From: Iamia sp963728655
Lineage (GTDB): Bacteria; Actinomycetota; Acidimicrobiia; Acidimicrobiales; Iamiaceae
DNA length: 64,000 nucleotides
Assembly: GCA_963728655.1 (NCBI GenBank)
Contig: CAVSLD010000002.1
Span: forward strand, 1 to 64,000
Direction: 5' to 3'
Shown: positions 25,020 through 34,033 of the stretch, piece after piece
Layout: each line of letters opens with the position of its first letter
Position numbering within the stretch: position 1 is the first letter of the stretch
Notes under the pieces: generated by a model
The model's input: the letters and a program-made list of their open reading frames with translations, nothing else
What the model was told of the DNA's origin: nothing
Databases searched by the model: none
Program-made: the position numbers and the translations under genes

Positions 25020-25280
25020 GCGCCATCGAGGTGTTCGCCGACGTCTCCTGCCCGTTCACCCACGTCGGCCTCCGCCACCTCGTCGAACTGCGCCGAGAGC
25101 TCGGCCGACCCGATGGGCAGCTGCTCGTCCGGGCTTGGCCGCTCGAGGTCGTCAACGGCCAAGCCGCTCGATCCGGACTTCATCGCCGAGGAGGCCGACG
25201 ACATCCGTGCGCAGGTCGCGCCCGAGCGCTCGACATGTCCGCCGTCCGAGGCGCGGTCCTGGAAGGCCAACGGTGAAGGC
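25016..25280 (+). pseudogene. DsbA-like thiol oxidoreductase fragment
   Basis: The start (MSAIEVFADVSCPFTHVGLR) is a thioredoxin-fold DsbA/HCCA-isomerase N-terminus with a single Cys in SCPF. The frame changes near 25,165 (then PLDPDFIAEEADDIRAQVAPE), and after ~85 residues the similarity ends. A complete family member is ~200 residues, so the C-terminal two thirds are missing. The overlap with the Cys-rich gene suggests a former operon of thiol proteins. Confidence 0.6.
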
Positions 25281-25307
25281 GCCCGGCCGGCTCGTGACCG
25301 TCGCACG

Positions 25308-25610
25308 ATGATGATGTGTCCGGCGTCGCGCACGCTCCTTGCGGCAGCGATCGCGGGCATGGCCGTGTCCTCGATCTTCGCCGACGACACCGCAGGCTGG
25401 ATGGTGGCGGTGGGCGTCGGCGTCGTCGTCCACCTCGTCCAACGGCGCCGCCCCGAGCTGGCATCCTGCGCGCTGCCGAGGGAGCCGAGGGAACGAGCCC
25501 CGCGCGCCGGCACACGTCCGGCCGGGGTGGCCGCAGCCCAGAACACGGGTCCTGCGCATCGAACGGTCCACGACCGCCCCGGGTCCACACACATCTCCCC
25601 GGAACGATGA
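25308..25610 (+). CDS. Short hypothetical membrane protein (uncertain)
   Basis: The first ~50 residues look like a real membrane protein with two hydrophobic stretches (TLLAAAIAGMAVSSIFA and WMVAVGVGVVVHLV). After LVQRRRPEL the sequence turns Pro/Arg/Ala-rich and unlike a protein, suggesting that the true 3' end is lost or frameshifted. No family recognised. Confidence 0.35.
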   Translation: MMMCPASRTLLAAAIAGMAVSSIFADDTAGWMVAVGVGVVVHLVQRRRPELASCALPREPRERAPRAGTRPAGVAAAQNTGPAHRTVHDRPGSTHISPER

Positions 25611-25679
25611 GTCGTCCCTGGTGAGCCTGCTCGGGGTGGCGACACGCCACGGGAGACGGCGATCGCCTGGTGCTTCGTC

Positions 25680-25910
25680 GTGATCCAGCTCGCCCTGCTG
25701 GCCGCGATCCTGCTGCTGCCTCCGGGTGATGCCTGGGTGCTCCCGGCGTGGCTCGCCACCGCAGCCCGGTGGACGGGACCGGCTGGAACGGCAGTGCTGA
25801 TCCTGGGAGCCGTGTGCCTTGGCCGTTCGCTCACCGCGCTGCCCACGCCGGTTCCCCACGGCAAGCTCCGAACCGGTGGTCTGTTCCGCCTCGTCCGCCA
25901 CCCCATGCGA
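25680..25910 (+). pseudogene. Isoprenylcysteine methyltransferase-like fragment
   Basis: Membrane segments (VIQLALLAAILLLPPGDAWV; AGTAVLILGAVCLGRSL) followed by PHGKLRTGGLFRLVRHPM, the conserved SAM-binding start of ICMT/PEMT-like methyltransferases. Similarity stops right after RHPM, where the remaining ~60 residues should follow. The truncation point coincides with that of a minus-strand ferredoxin fragment, so this looks like a deletion or assembly junction. Confidence 0.55.
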
Positions 25911-25914
25911 GCTC

Positions 25915-26025
25915 CTGGGCGTCGGCGCGGGCTCTGCGCGCGCAGTCGTCGGGGTCGACGATGGATCGCCACGGGATCTCGTCGCGGGGGATGCCCTGCC
26001 ACAGGTCGGGTGTGGTGTCGGCCAT
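25915..26025 (-). pseudogene. Ferredoxin-like protein, 5' fragment
   Basis: The ATG at 26,025 lies one base after the stop of the DHOD-like gene, so it would be the next gene in that operon. The protein starts DLWQGIPRDEIPWRSIVDPD, the N-terminal extension typical of some 4Fe-4S ferredoxins, and reaches one Cys (DDC) before sequence similarity stops. The CxxCxxCxxxCP motifs are missing. The breakpoint near 25,910 also truncates the convergent methyltransferase-like gene. Confidence 0.5.
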
Positions 26026-26026
26026 G

Positions 26027-27037
26027 TCAGTGCTCCCTTCGTGGTGGCCGCCAGCCCTCGAGGAGGCGGGTGTAGTTGACGCGCTCGTACGCGTGGGGGT
26101 CGGCGACGTTGTCGAAGGCCATCGCCCCGCACGGGTCGGCGGCGGTTCGGTAGCCCATCTCGTCGAGCCACACCGCGAGGTCGTGGTGCATGCGTGCCAG
26201 GTGCCCGGGCCCGCCTTCGAGCAGGGCGGATACGACCTGGACGCCGGCGGCGCCACAGAGGATGGCTTTGGCGGCGTCGCGTGCGTCGTGGACGCCTCCG
26301 GTCACTGCCAGGGATACCCCGACGCGCCCGTGGAGCAGCGCGAGGGCGTGGAGGCGGAGGGGGAGCTCGACGGGGGTGGAGAGGTGCAGGTGGCGGTCGA
26401 GGTCGAGGGTGTCGGGGTCGATGTCGGGTTGGTAGAACCGGTTGAACACCGCCACTCCGGCGACGCCGGCGTGCTCGAGTCGGCGGACGAAGTTGGGCAG
26501 CGCGCCGTAGAAGGGCGACAGCTTGACGGTGACGGGGAGGTCGACCGCGGCGGCGACCGACGCGGCGACTTGCAGCTGGCGGTCCTCGATGTCGGCACTG
26601 GTCTCGTCGAGGCTGGTGGCGAGGTCGTAGAGGTTCAGCTCGATGGCATCGGCGCCGCCGTCGACGAGCTGGCGGGCGATCTCGGTCCACCCACCGGGAG
26701 TGACCCCGTTGAGTGACCCGACCACGGGGACATCCACCGCGGCGCGGACCCGGTGCAGGTGGGCGACGGTCGCTTCGGCACCGACGGGAAGGCTGGCGGA
26801 GTCGGGCAGGAACGAGCGGGCTTCAGCGTCGTGGTCGACGCGGCTGTCGATGAAGCGGTGCACCGCGAGCTGTTCGGCGATGATCTGCTCTTCGAACACC
26901 GAGCGCAGCACCACCGCCCCGGCGCCGGAGGCGACGAGGTCCCGGAGTGCGTCGAGGTCGTCGGCGAGCGGGGAGGCGCCGACGATGAACGGGCTCGCCA
27001 GCTCGAGGCCGAGCCAGGTGGTGGTGAGGTCAGCCAT
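26027..27037 (-). CDS. Dihydroorotate dehydrogenase-like flavoprotein
   Basis: A 336-residue TIM-barrel flavoprotein (TTWLGLELASPFIVGASPL at the start, PVVGSLNGVTPGGWTEIA, AIELNLYDL, LPVTVKLSPF, SLAVTGGVHDARDAAKAIL, AAGVQVVSALL). It lacks a clear catalytic Cys/Ser loop of pyrimidine DHODs and belongs to the DHOD-like proteins commonly linked to nifJ in anaerobes, where a function with PFOR is suspected but unknown. Its start overlaps the PFOR stop by 8 bp, so it is coupled to it. The gene is intact. Confidence 0.82.
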   Translation of the reverse strand: MADLTTTWLGLELASPFIVGASPLADDLDALRDLVASGAGAVVLRSVFEEQIIAEQLAVHRFIDSRVDHDAEARSFLPDSASLPVGAEATVAHLHRVRAAVDVPVVGSLNGVTPGGWTEIARQLVDGGADAIELNLYDLATSLDETSADIEDRQLQVAASVAAAVDLPVTVKLSPFYGALPNFVRRLEHAGVAGVAVFNRFYQPDIDPDTLDLDRHLHLSTPVELPLRLHALALLHGRVGVSLAVTGGVHDARDAAKAILCGAAGVQVVSALLEGGPGHLARMHHDLAVWLDEMGYRTAADPCGAMAFDNVADPHAYERVNYTRLLEGWRPPRREH

Positions 27038-30000
27038 CGTGGGGCTCCTGGTCGGGACTCGCAGGGTCAGCGTGGCCGGGGTAGCGGATCTGGGCGAGCT
27101 GTTCGTAGAGGGCGTGGCGATCACGGACACCCTCCTCGGCGGCGCGGACCAGTCGGGCGAACCGGTCGGGGTCGCGCAGCTCGACCATCCGGAACCGGGC
27201 CTCTTGTTCCATGTAGTCCCGCATCGGCACCGAGGTGGGGTCGGCGTCGATGACCATCGGCGGTTCACCATCGGTGACGCGGCGGGGGTCGTAGCGGTAG
27301 AGGGGCCAGGCGCCGCTGTTGATGGCCCGGGCCTGCTGCGCCGGGGAGTGCACCAGGTCATAGCCATGCGCGATGCACGGGCTGTGCGCGATGACCAGGG
27401 ACGGCCCCGGGTGGCTCTCAGCCTCTTCGAGGGCTTTGAGGGTGTGGCGGCTGCGGGCCTGCATCGCGACCTGACGCGACGTAGACGTGGCCGTAGCTCA
27501 TGGCCAGCAGGCCGAGGTCCTTCTTGCGGGTCTCCTTGCCGGCGGACGCGAACTTGGCGACCGCGCCGAGCGGGGTGGCCTTGGACTGTTGGCCGCCGGT
27601 GTTGGAGTACACCTCGGTGTCGAGCACCAACACGTTGATGTCGCGGTTCGACGCGAGGACGTGGTCGAGACCGCCGTAGCCGATGTCATAGGCCCACCCG
27701 TCTCCGCCGATCGCCCACACCGACCGCGGCGTCAACGAGTCGGCCAGCTCGGCGAGCGTCCGCGCGTCGGGACCATCGATGGCGGCGAGCCGATCGCGGA
27801 GATCGGCAACGAGCGCACGGCGACGTTCCAGAGCCTCGTCGTCGCCCGCGCTCGGGATGGCGAGCTGGGCGACGAGTCCGGGCGGCAGGTCCGGGGCGAG
27901 GGCCTCGAGCAAGGCGTGGGCGCGCCGGGTGCTGGCGTCGACGCCGAGGCGCAGGCCGAACCCGAACTCGGCGTTGTCCTCGAACAGCGAGTTGTTCCAC
28001 GCCGGACCCCGCCCGTCGGGGCCGGTGGTGTAGGGGGTGGTGGGGAGGTTGGCGCCGTAGATCGACGAGCAGCCCGTGGCGTTGGCGATCACGAGACGGT
28101 CACCGAAGAGCTGGGTGAGCGCCCGGATGTAGGGGGTCTCGCCGCAGCCGGCACAGGCTCCGGAGAACTCGAAGGTGGCGGGCAGCAGGGCCAGGGTGCG
28201 GGGGCGGCGGGGGATGGCGGTGCGGGGCAGGTCGGGGATCTGGCGGAGGAAGTCGAACGCCTCGCGTTCGCGGTCGCGGTGCTCGTCGGCCGGGGCCATG
28301 TTGATGGCCTTGCGCTTGGGTTGGGTGCGGTCCTTGGCGGGGCAGACCTCGACGCAGAGCCCACAGCCGGTGCAGTCGTCGGCGGCGACCTGCACGGTGT
28401 AGGAGAGGCCTTCGAGCTCGGGGGTGAACCCTTCGGGTTCGCTGCGGAACGACGCCGGTGCGCCGTCGCCGTGGGCGGGGTCGAACACCTTGGTGACGAT
28501 GGCGGTGTGGGGGCAGATCATCGAGCAGCGGTTGCACTGCACGCACAGGTCGGGCTCCCAGATCGGGATCTCCAAGGCGATGGCCCGCCTCTCGTAATCG
28601 ACTGGTGCCCGTGGGCCAGGTGCCGTCGGGTGGGAACGCGCTGACCGGGAGCTGGTCGCCGTGGCCTTCGAGGATGAGCCGGGTGACGCGCTGCACGAAG
28701 GCGGGGGCGTCATCGGGCACCGTCGGTCGGGTCGCGACCGCGGCGGTCGCGGTGGCCGGGACCTCGACCTCGTGCAGCTCAGCGAGCGCAGCGTCGATGG
28801 CGTCGACGTTGCGGCGCACGATCTCGGGCCCGCGCCGACCCCACATGGCCTGCACCGACGCCTTGATCTCGTCGATGGCGGTCTCGGCGGGGAGCACGTC
28901 AGCGAGCGCGAAGAAGCACGTCTGCATGATGGTGTTGATGCGCCGGCCCAGCCCGAACCGGTCGGCCACCGCGAACGCGTCGATCACGAACAGGCGACAG
29001 CCCTTGGTGATGAGCGCGTCCTGCACCCGGCGGGGCAGCCGGTCCCATGCCCCCTCGGCGCCTCCGGACAGGTTCACCAGCACGGTGGCGCCGGGCGCGG
29101 CCCGGTCGAGCACGTCGAGGCGGTCGAGGAGCCCGGGGTCGTGCACTGCGACGAAGCTCGGCGTGGTCGATCCGGTAGGTCGAGCGGATCGTGCCGGGCC
29201 CGAACCGCAGGTGCGACACGGTCATCGCCCCGGACTTCTTCGAGTCCAGCTCGAAGTAGCCCTGACCCTGCAACGCGGTGGTCTCGCCGATGATCTTGAT
29301 CGACGCCTTGTTGCTCGAGACGGTGCCGTCGGAGCCGAGCCCGAAGAACACGGCCCGGCGGACCCCGTCGGGTTCGGTCGTGAAGGTCTCGTCGACCGGC
29401 AGCGACAGGTGGGTGACGTCGTCGTTGATGCCGACGGTGAACCGGGTCCGAGGGGATTCGGCGGCGAGCTCGTCGAAGACGGCCTTGACCATCGGCGGGT
29501 CGAGCTCCTTCGACGACAGCCCATAGCGGCCCCCGATGATCCGGGGCAGCGCCGTGATCGCCGACCGACCGAGCGCATCGACCAGCGACGCGGTCACATC
29601 CAGCAACAGTGGCTCGCCGGTCGCGCCTGGCTCCTTGGTCCGGTCGAGCACCGCCACCGACCGCACCGTCGCCGGGAGCGCGTCGACGAACGCCTCCATG
29701 GAGAACGGCCGGTAGAGGCGGACCTTGACGAGCCCGACCTTCTCGCCTCGGGCCACGAGGTGGTCGACGACCTCGTGGGCGCACTCGGCGCCCGAGCCCA
29801 TCATCACCACGACCCGTTCGGCCTCGTGGTGCCCGACGTAGTCGAAGATCCGGTAGCGGCGCCCGGTCAGCGCTGCGAACCGGTCCATGGTGTCGGCCAC
29901 GATGCTCGGGCAGGCGTCGTGGAACGGGTTGGCGGCCTCGCGGGCTTGGAAGAACGTGTCGGGGTTCTGCGCCGTGCCGCGGACGACGGGATGGTCGGGC

Positions 30001-30680
30001 GACAACGCCCGGGCCCGGTGCGCGGCGACGGCGCCACCATCGACGAGCGCCCGGAGGACGGTGTCGTCGATGGTGGTGATCTTCTGGATCTCGTGCGAGG
30101 TGCGGAACCCGTCGAAGAAGTGCAGGAACGGCACCCGTGACCGCAGCGTCGCGGCGTGGGCGATGGCGGCCAGGTCCTGGGCCTCTTGCGGGGACCCCGA
30201 TGCCAACAGCGCGAACCCGGTGCCCCGGGCGGCCATCACGTCGGAGTGGTCCCCGAAGATCGACAGGGCGTGGGTGGCGACGCTGCGCGCCGCGACGTGC
30301 ATGCACAGCGCCGTGAGCTCGCCGGCGATCTTGAACAGGTTCGGGATCATCAACAACAGGCCCTGCGACGCGGTGAACGTCGTGGCCATCGCCCCGGCCT
30401 GCAACGCCCCGTGCAGCGCCCCGGCGGCGCCGCCCTCGGACTGCATCTCGACGACGTCGGGCACCGACCCCCACAGGTTCGCCCGGCCCGCAACCGACCA
30501 CTCCTCGGCATGCTCACCCATCGCCGAGGCCGGGGTGATCGGATAGATGGCCACGACCTCGCTGAGCCGGTACGCGACCGACGCGACCGCCTCGTTGGCG
30601 TCGACCGTGGCCGTCGCGGTCACTCCTGCTGGTGGGACCGAGCCGGCGACAGCGCTGGCGGGGGGTGCGTCGGTGTTCAT
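27030..30680 (-). pseudogene. nifJ: Pyruvate:ferredoxin/flavodoxin oxidoreductase, three frameshifts
   Basis: A single-chain PFOR of ~1,215 residues: domain I (NEAVASVAYRLSEVVAIYPI, then TPASAMGEHAEEW), domain II (RVVVMMGSGAECAHEVVDHL), domain III, ferredoxin domain (CVQCNRCSMICPH; CTGCGLCVEVCPAKDR) and the thiamine-diphosphate domain (GACAGCGETPY; IGGDGWAYDIGYGGLDHVL). The frame changes near 29,155, 28,596 and 27,470, each explained by one extra base. The enzyme would oxidise pyruvate to acetyl-CoA and reduce ferredoxin. All catalytic motifs are present, so assembly errors are as likely as decay. ATG 30,680 overlaps the thiolase stop (ATGA). Confidence 0.82.
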
Positions 30681-31470
30681 CACGACATGGTGCGGATCAC
30701 GATGGCGTCGCCCTGGCCGCACAGCGCGGCGGCGCCTGTGCCTCCACCGCGCCGGGCGAGCTCGAGGGCGAGGTGCAAGGTGATGCGGTTGCCGGACAGG
30801 CCGAGGGGGTGGCCGATCGCGATGGCGCCGCCGTTGACGTCGACGACGTCCATGCCCACGCCGAGGTCATCGGCGGACGCGACGCCCACCGCCGCGAAGG
30901 CCTCGTTGATCTCGAACCGGTCGACGTCGTCGGCGGCGAGGCCGGTGCGGTCGAGGGCGGCCTTGGTGGGCCGCGAAGGCCGCGAAGGCTGGTGGAGCAG
31001 CGAGGCGTCGACCACGAGCGCGTCGCCCTTGCGCTGGGGCACCGTCACGGGTGCCATCTCGTTCTCGAACAGCCCCGCTTGCTGGGCGGCGTCGGCGCGG
31101 CGGTGCGATTCGAGGGCCATGGCGTCCATGTGCTCGCGCTCGAGGCCGTGGGCCTGGGAGTCGCGCTCGGCGCCTTCGCCCATGGCGCACTGGTCGAACG
31201 CGCAGTGGAGGCCGTCGTACATCATCGAGTCGACAATGGTTCCGTCGCCGATGCGGTAGCCGGCGCGGGCGCCGGGGAGAAGGTGCGGGGCGTCGGTCAT
31301 CGATCCCATGCCTCCGGCGACGACGATCTCGGCGTCGCCAGCCCGGCCCGTTCGAGGGCAGCGGCGATGGCCGTGCCGCCGAGCTCGACGGCGGAGAACA
31401 TCGACAGCGAACCGGAGAGCTTGCCGATCGGGGTGCAGGCCCCGGCGAGGATGACGATGGGCGAAGACAT
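30680..31470 (-). pseudogene. Acetyl-CoA acetyltransferase (thiolase) with internal deletions
   Basis: The N-terminus (SSPIVILAGACTPIGKLSGS) and the C-terminal half (VVAGGMGSMTDAPHLLPGAR; RFEINEAFAAVGVAS; NGGAIAIGHPLGLSGNR; GTGAAALCGQGDA) are thiolase. After ALERAGLA about 60 residues are missing, including the catalytic Cys loop, with a frame change. A second gap of ~80 residues occurs after GDALVVD, and the CGGGGQGDA loop has lost residues. It cannot be active as written. A short tandem sequence (GCCGCGAAGGCC-like) near 30,975 lies at the second gap. It sits between ACR3 and PFOR in one overlapping operon. Confidence 0.75.
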
Positions 31471-31478
31471 CGGCGCTC

Positions 31479-32576
31479 CTAGAAGTCGGTCGACACCGAG
31501 GCGGCATCGGTCGGGTAGAGACGTCGTCTCGCCCACAGCGACACGTAGACGAGGGCGACGAGGGCGGGGACCTCGATGAGGGGGCCGATGGTGCCGGCGA
31601 GGGCCTGGCCGGAGGTGACGCCGAACACCGCGATCGCCACGGCGATGGCGAGCTCGAAGTTGTTGCCGGCCGCAGTGAACGCCACCGACGCGTTGTCGTC
31701 GTAGGGGAACCGCAGTCGGTAGCCGAGCGCGAACGAGCCGGTCCACATGAGCCCGAAGTAGACGAGCAGCGGGATGGCGACGCGCACCACGTCGAGGGGG
31801 TTGTTGGTGATCTGGGCGCCCTGGAGCGCGAAGAGCACCACGATGGTGAACAACAGCCCGTACAGGGCGACCGGGCCGATCCGGGGAAGGAAGGTGTGCT
31901 CGTACCAGTCGGTGCCCCGGCGGGCCTCGAGGATGGTGCGGGTCAGGAAGCCCGCCAGCAGCGGGATGCCCAGGAAGATCAGGACCGACTTGGCGATCTC
32001 CCACATCGACACGTCGAGATCGGCGGTGTCGAGCCCCAACCAGCCCGGGAGCACGGTGAGGTAGAACCAGCCGAGCACCGAGTACATGAGGATCTGGAAC
32101 ACCGAGTTGATGGCCACGAGCCCGGCGGCCAGCTCGCGGCTGCCACAGGCGAGGTCGTTCCAGATCAGGACCATGGCGATGCAGCGGGCGAGGCCGACGA
32201 TGATCAGCCCGGTGCGCAGCTCGGGCAGATCGGCGAGGAACACCCAGGCGAGGGTGAACATGAGCAGCGGGCCGACCACCCAGTTGAGGACGAGCGACAG
32301 GCCGAGGGTGCGGCGATCGGCCAGCTCGTCGCCGATGCGCGTGTACCGGACCTTCGCCAGGACCGGGTACATCATCGCCAACAGCCCGATCGCGATCGGC
32401 AGCGACACCGTGTCGACCTCGATGCGCTCGAGGGTGGTGTTCAGGTCGGGGATCAGTCGACCGAGCAAGAGGCCAGCGGCCATGGCCAGGCCGATCCACA
32501 CCGGCAGGAACCGGTCGAGCGTCGACAGCTTCGCGGTGACCGATCCGGCATCGGTGTCGCGGTCGGTGGTGGTCAT
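31479..32576 (-). CDS. arsB/acr3: ACR3-family arsenite efflux permease
   Basis: A 365-residue, ten-helix permease with the ACR3 hallmarks: RCIAMVLIWNDLACG containing the essential Cys in helix 4, and FTAAGNNFELAIAVAIAVFG in helix 9. It extrudes As(III) using the proton gradient. ATG 32,576 overlaps the arsR stop (ATGA), so repressor and pump are co-translated. Nine bases separate it from the damaged thiolase gene downstream. Intact. Confidence 0.92.
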   Translation of the reverse strand: MTTTDRDTDAGSVTAKLSTLDRFLPVWIGLAMAAGLLLGRLIPDLNTTLERIEVDTVSLPIAIGLLAMMYPVLAKVRYTRIGDELADRRTLGLSLVLNWVVGPLLMFTLAWVFLADLPELRTGLIIVGLARCIAMVLIWNDLACGSRELAAGLVAINSVFQILMYSVLGWFYLTVLPGWLGLDTADLDVSMWEIAKSVLIFLGIPLLAGFLTRTILEARRGTDWYEHTFLPRIGPVALYGLLFTIVVLFALQGAQITNNPLDVVRVAIPLLVYFGLMWTGSFALGYRLRFPYDDNASVAFTAAGNNFELAIAVAIAVFGVTSGQALAGTIGPLIEVPALVALVYVSLWARRRLYPTDAASVSTDF

Positions 32577-32866
32577 CGGCTCGAGCCCGCCGTCGCGGGG
32601 GCGAGGTGATCGACGAGCTCGTCGAGGGTCCCGGGTTCCAGCGCGTAGTCGACCCAGCGGCCGCGGCGGGCGGTTGTGACGATCCCGGCGTCGCGGAGCA
32701 CGCGCAGGTGGTGGGAGAGGAGTGGGCCGGCGACGTGGATGTGGTCTCGGAGCTCGCACACGCATCGTGGGCCCTCGGCGAGCGCATCGATGACGAGGAG
32801 GCGGGTGGGGTCACCGAGCGCCCGGAATCGGGCGGCCTTCAGTTCAACGTCGGTTGAATCATCCAC
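32573..32866 (-). CDS. arsR: ArsR-family arsenic-responsive repressor
   Basis: A 97-residue winged-helix repressor from GTG 32,866 (an upstream start would add 21 unlikely residues). FRALGDPTRLLVIDALAEG and LLSHHLRVLRDAGIV form the helix-turn-helix region. The CVCEL motif in the alpha3 helix is the As(III)-binding Cys pair typical of E. coli-type ArsR. It is the first gene of the minus-strand operon through ACR3, thiolase, PFOR and the DHOD-like gene, so arsenite may induce all of them. Confidence 0.9.
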   Translation of the reverse strand: MDDSTDVELKAARFRALGDPTRLLVIDALAEGPRCVCELRDHIHVAGPLLSHHLRVLRDAGIVTTARRGRWVDYALEPGTLDELVDHLAPATAGSSR

Positions 32867-32890
32867 GCGGTCAGCATGACGACGCAGTGG

Positions 32891-32949
32891 CGTCACGCCC
32901 AGGGCCCAAGGTCCTCGCAGTCGCGTCACGCCCAGGGCCCATGGTCCTC
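32891..32949. repeat. 26 bp direct repeat upstream of arsR
   Basis: Two copies of a 26-base unit (start CGTCACGCCCAGGGCCCA) at 32,891-32,916 and 32,924-32,949, 25 of 26 identical, 33 bp apart start to start. Each contains the palindrome GGGCCC. They lie upstream of arsR and downstream of arsI, so they may be operators, or terminator-related repeats. Confidence 0.6.
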
Positions 32950-32997
32950 ACGCTCCCATGGCGCCCCCGGTCGTCCGGAGGCGCCATCGCGCCGTGT

Positions 32998-33480
32998 TCA
33001 GCAGCAGCCCGGATCGGCCGAGGCCGTGGCCCGGCCGAGGGTGACGGGCTCGGCGGCAGCGTCGGGGACGCAGCACATGGCGGTCTCGCCCTCGCCCACG
33101 ATCTGGTTGGTGAGCTGGTCGGAGTCGCCGGTCTTGACGTACCACTCCCACTTGGCGCCGTCGGGGTCGGTCACCCAGGTCTCGACCTTGGTGGCGTAGC
33201 AACAGATCGTGCCGTCGATCCCGGTGGTCTCGAGCCCGGTGTCGGACAGGCGTGCCTCGGCGGCTTCGACCTCGGACGCGTCGTCGGTCTCGACGCCGAG
33301 GTGGTTCAGCGTGGCGCCTTCGGGGCCTTCGAACAGGACGAGCTTCAGCGGCGGGTCGGCGATCGCGAAGTTCGCGTAGCCGGGCTTGCGCTTGAGCGGT
33401 TCGGTGGCGAAGAGCTTCGAGTAGAAGGCGACGGCCTTGTCGATGTCGGTGACGTTGAGGGCGAGCTGGACACGGGACAC
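32998..33480 (-). CDS. arsI: ArsI-type C-As lyase (CadI-like VOC dioxygenase)
   Basis: A 160-residue vicinal-oxygen-chelate protein from GTG 33,480 (SRVQLALNVTDIDKAVAFYS). It has the features known for ArsI of Thermomonospora type: Gln5, His60 (LNHLGVE) and Glu112 (AKWEWY) as metal ligands and the vicinal Cys pair Cys93-Cys94 (TICCYATKVE) for trivalent arsenicals. Another CC ends the protein. ArsI cleaves methyl or aryl groups from arsenic. It precedes arsR on the same strand but is separated by the repeats at 32,891-32,949. Confidence 0.85.
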   Translation of the reverse strand: MSRVQLALNVTDIDKAVAFYSKLFATEPLKRKPGYANFAIADPPLKLVLFEGPEGATLNHLGVETDDASEVEAAEARLSDTGLETTGIDGTICCYATKVETWVTDPDGAKWEWYVKTGDSDQLTNQIVGEGETAMCCVPDAAAEPVTLGRATASADPGCC

Positions 33481-33512
33481 GGGGTTCCTCCGACTAGGGT
33501 GTATTGACGGTG

Positions 33513-33546
33513 ATCGATGTGAGAGCCAGCCTATCAACGCATCGAT
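33513..33546. promoter_or_regulatory. Inverted repeat upstream of arsI
   Basis: ATCGATG (33,513-33,519) and CATCGAT (33,540-33,546) form spaced inverted arms about 35-65 bp upstream of the arsI start, with TTGATA nearby on the minus strand as a possible -35. ArsR binding is plausible. Weak by itself. Confidence 0.4.
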
Positions 33547-33594
33547 GAATGTCACTACGTGGGATGGGTTCGGTGTCGCACCACCTGTCGATGC

Positions 33595-33960
33595 TCATCC
33601 CCGAGAGCGGGTCTCCAGGCGGGCCTGGGTCACCAGCGCGTGGTGGAGCTCCGCGGCGCGGTTGATGCAGGGACAGGTGCCCTGGGTGTCCCCGCTGTCC
33701 AGCAGATCGTCGACGAGTCGGACCAACCTGCGCTGTCCTTCCCCGATGACGGTCCGGGTGGCGGGAGGGAGGGAGGAGGTGAGGGACGCCTCCTGGTGCA
33801 GGTGCTCGGCGATCGCGGTGCGGATCCGGCAGAGCCTCTGGTGCAGGTCTGCCTCGTCTCGGCGCAGAGCGGCGTCCAGGATGGCGTCGGCGTGGTGCAG
33901 CAGGTCGACGTGGCTCGGGTGACGATCCTCGGACGCCCACGGTCGGGAGGCAGGCACCAT
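33595..33960 (-). CDS. Hemerythrin-like helical protein
   Basis: A 121-residue, His/Glu-rich, helical protein (HVDLLHHADAILDAALRRDE; AIAEHLHQEASL; AELHHALVTQARLE) with spaced His and Glu like HHE/hemerythrin domains that bind di-iron centres and sense or store O2 or NO. Some expected ligand spacing is unclear and CPC near the C-terminus is unusual. Upstream, 73 bp away, is an Fe-S regulator in the same direction, and globins lie nearby, which supports a gas-related role. Confidence 0.5.
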   Translation of the reverse strand: MVPASRPWASEDRHPSHVDLLHHADAILDAALRRDEADLHQRLCRIRTAIAEHLHQEASLTSSLPPATRTVIGEGQRRLVRLVDDLLDSGDTQGTCPCINRAAELHHALVTQARLETRSRG

Positions 33961-34033
33961 TCCTCCACCATATGTGAGAAGAATACGTCCGTCGATGCGG
34001 TGAACCGCGGTCGCCGGGGCGGCCGCGCACGCC

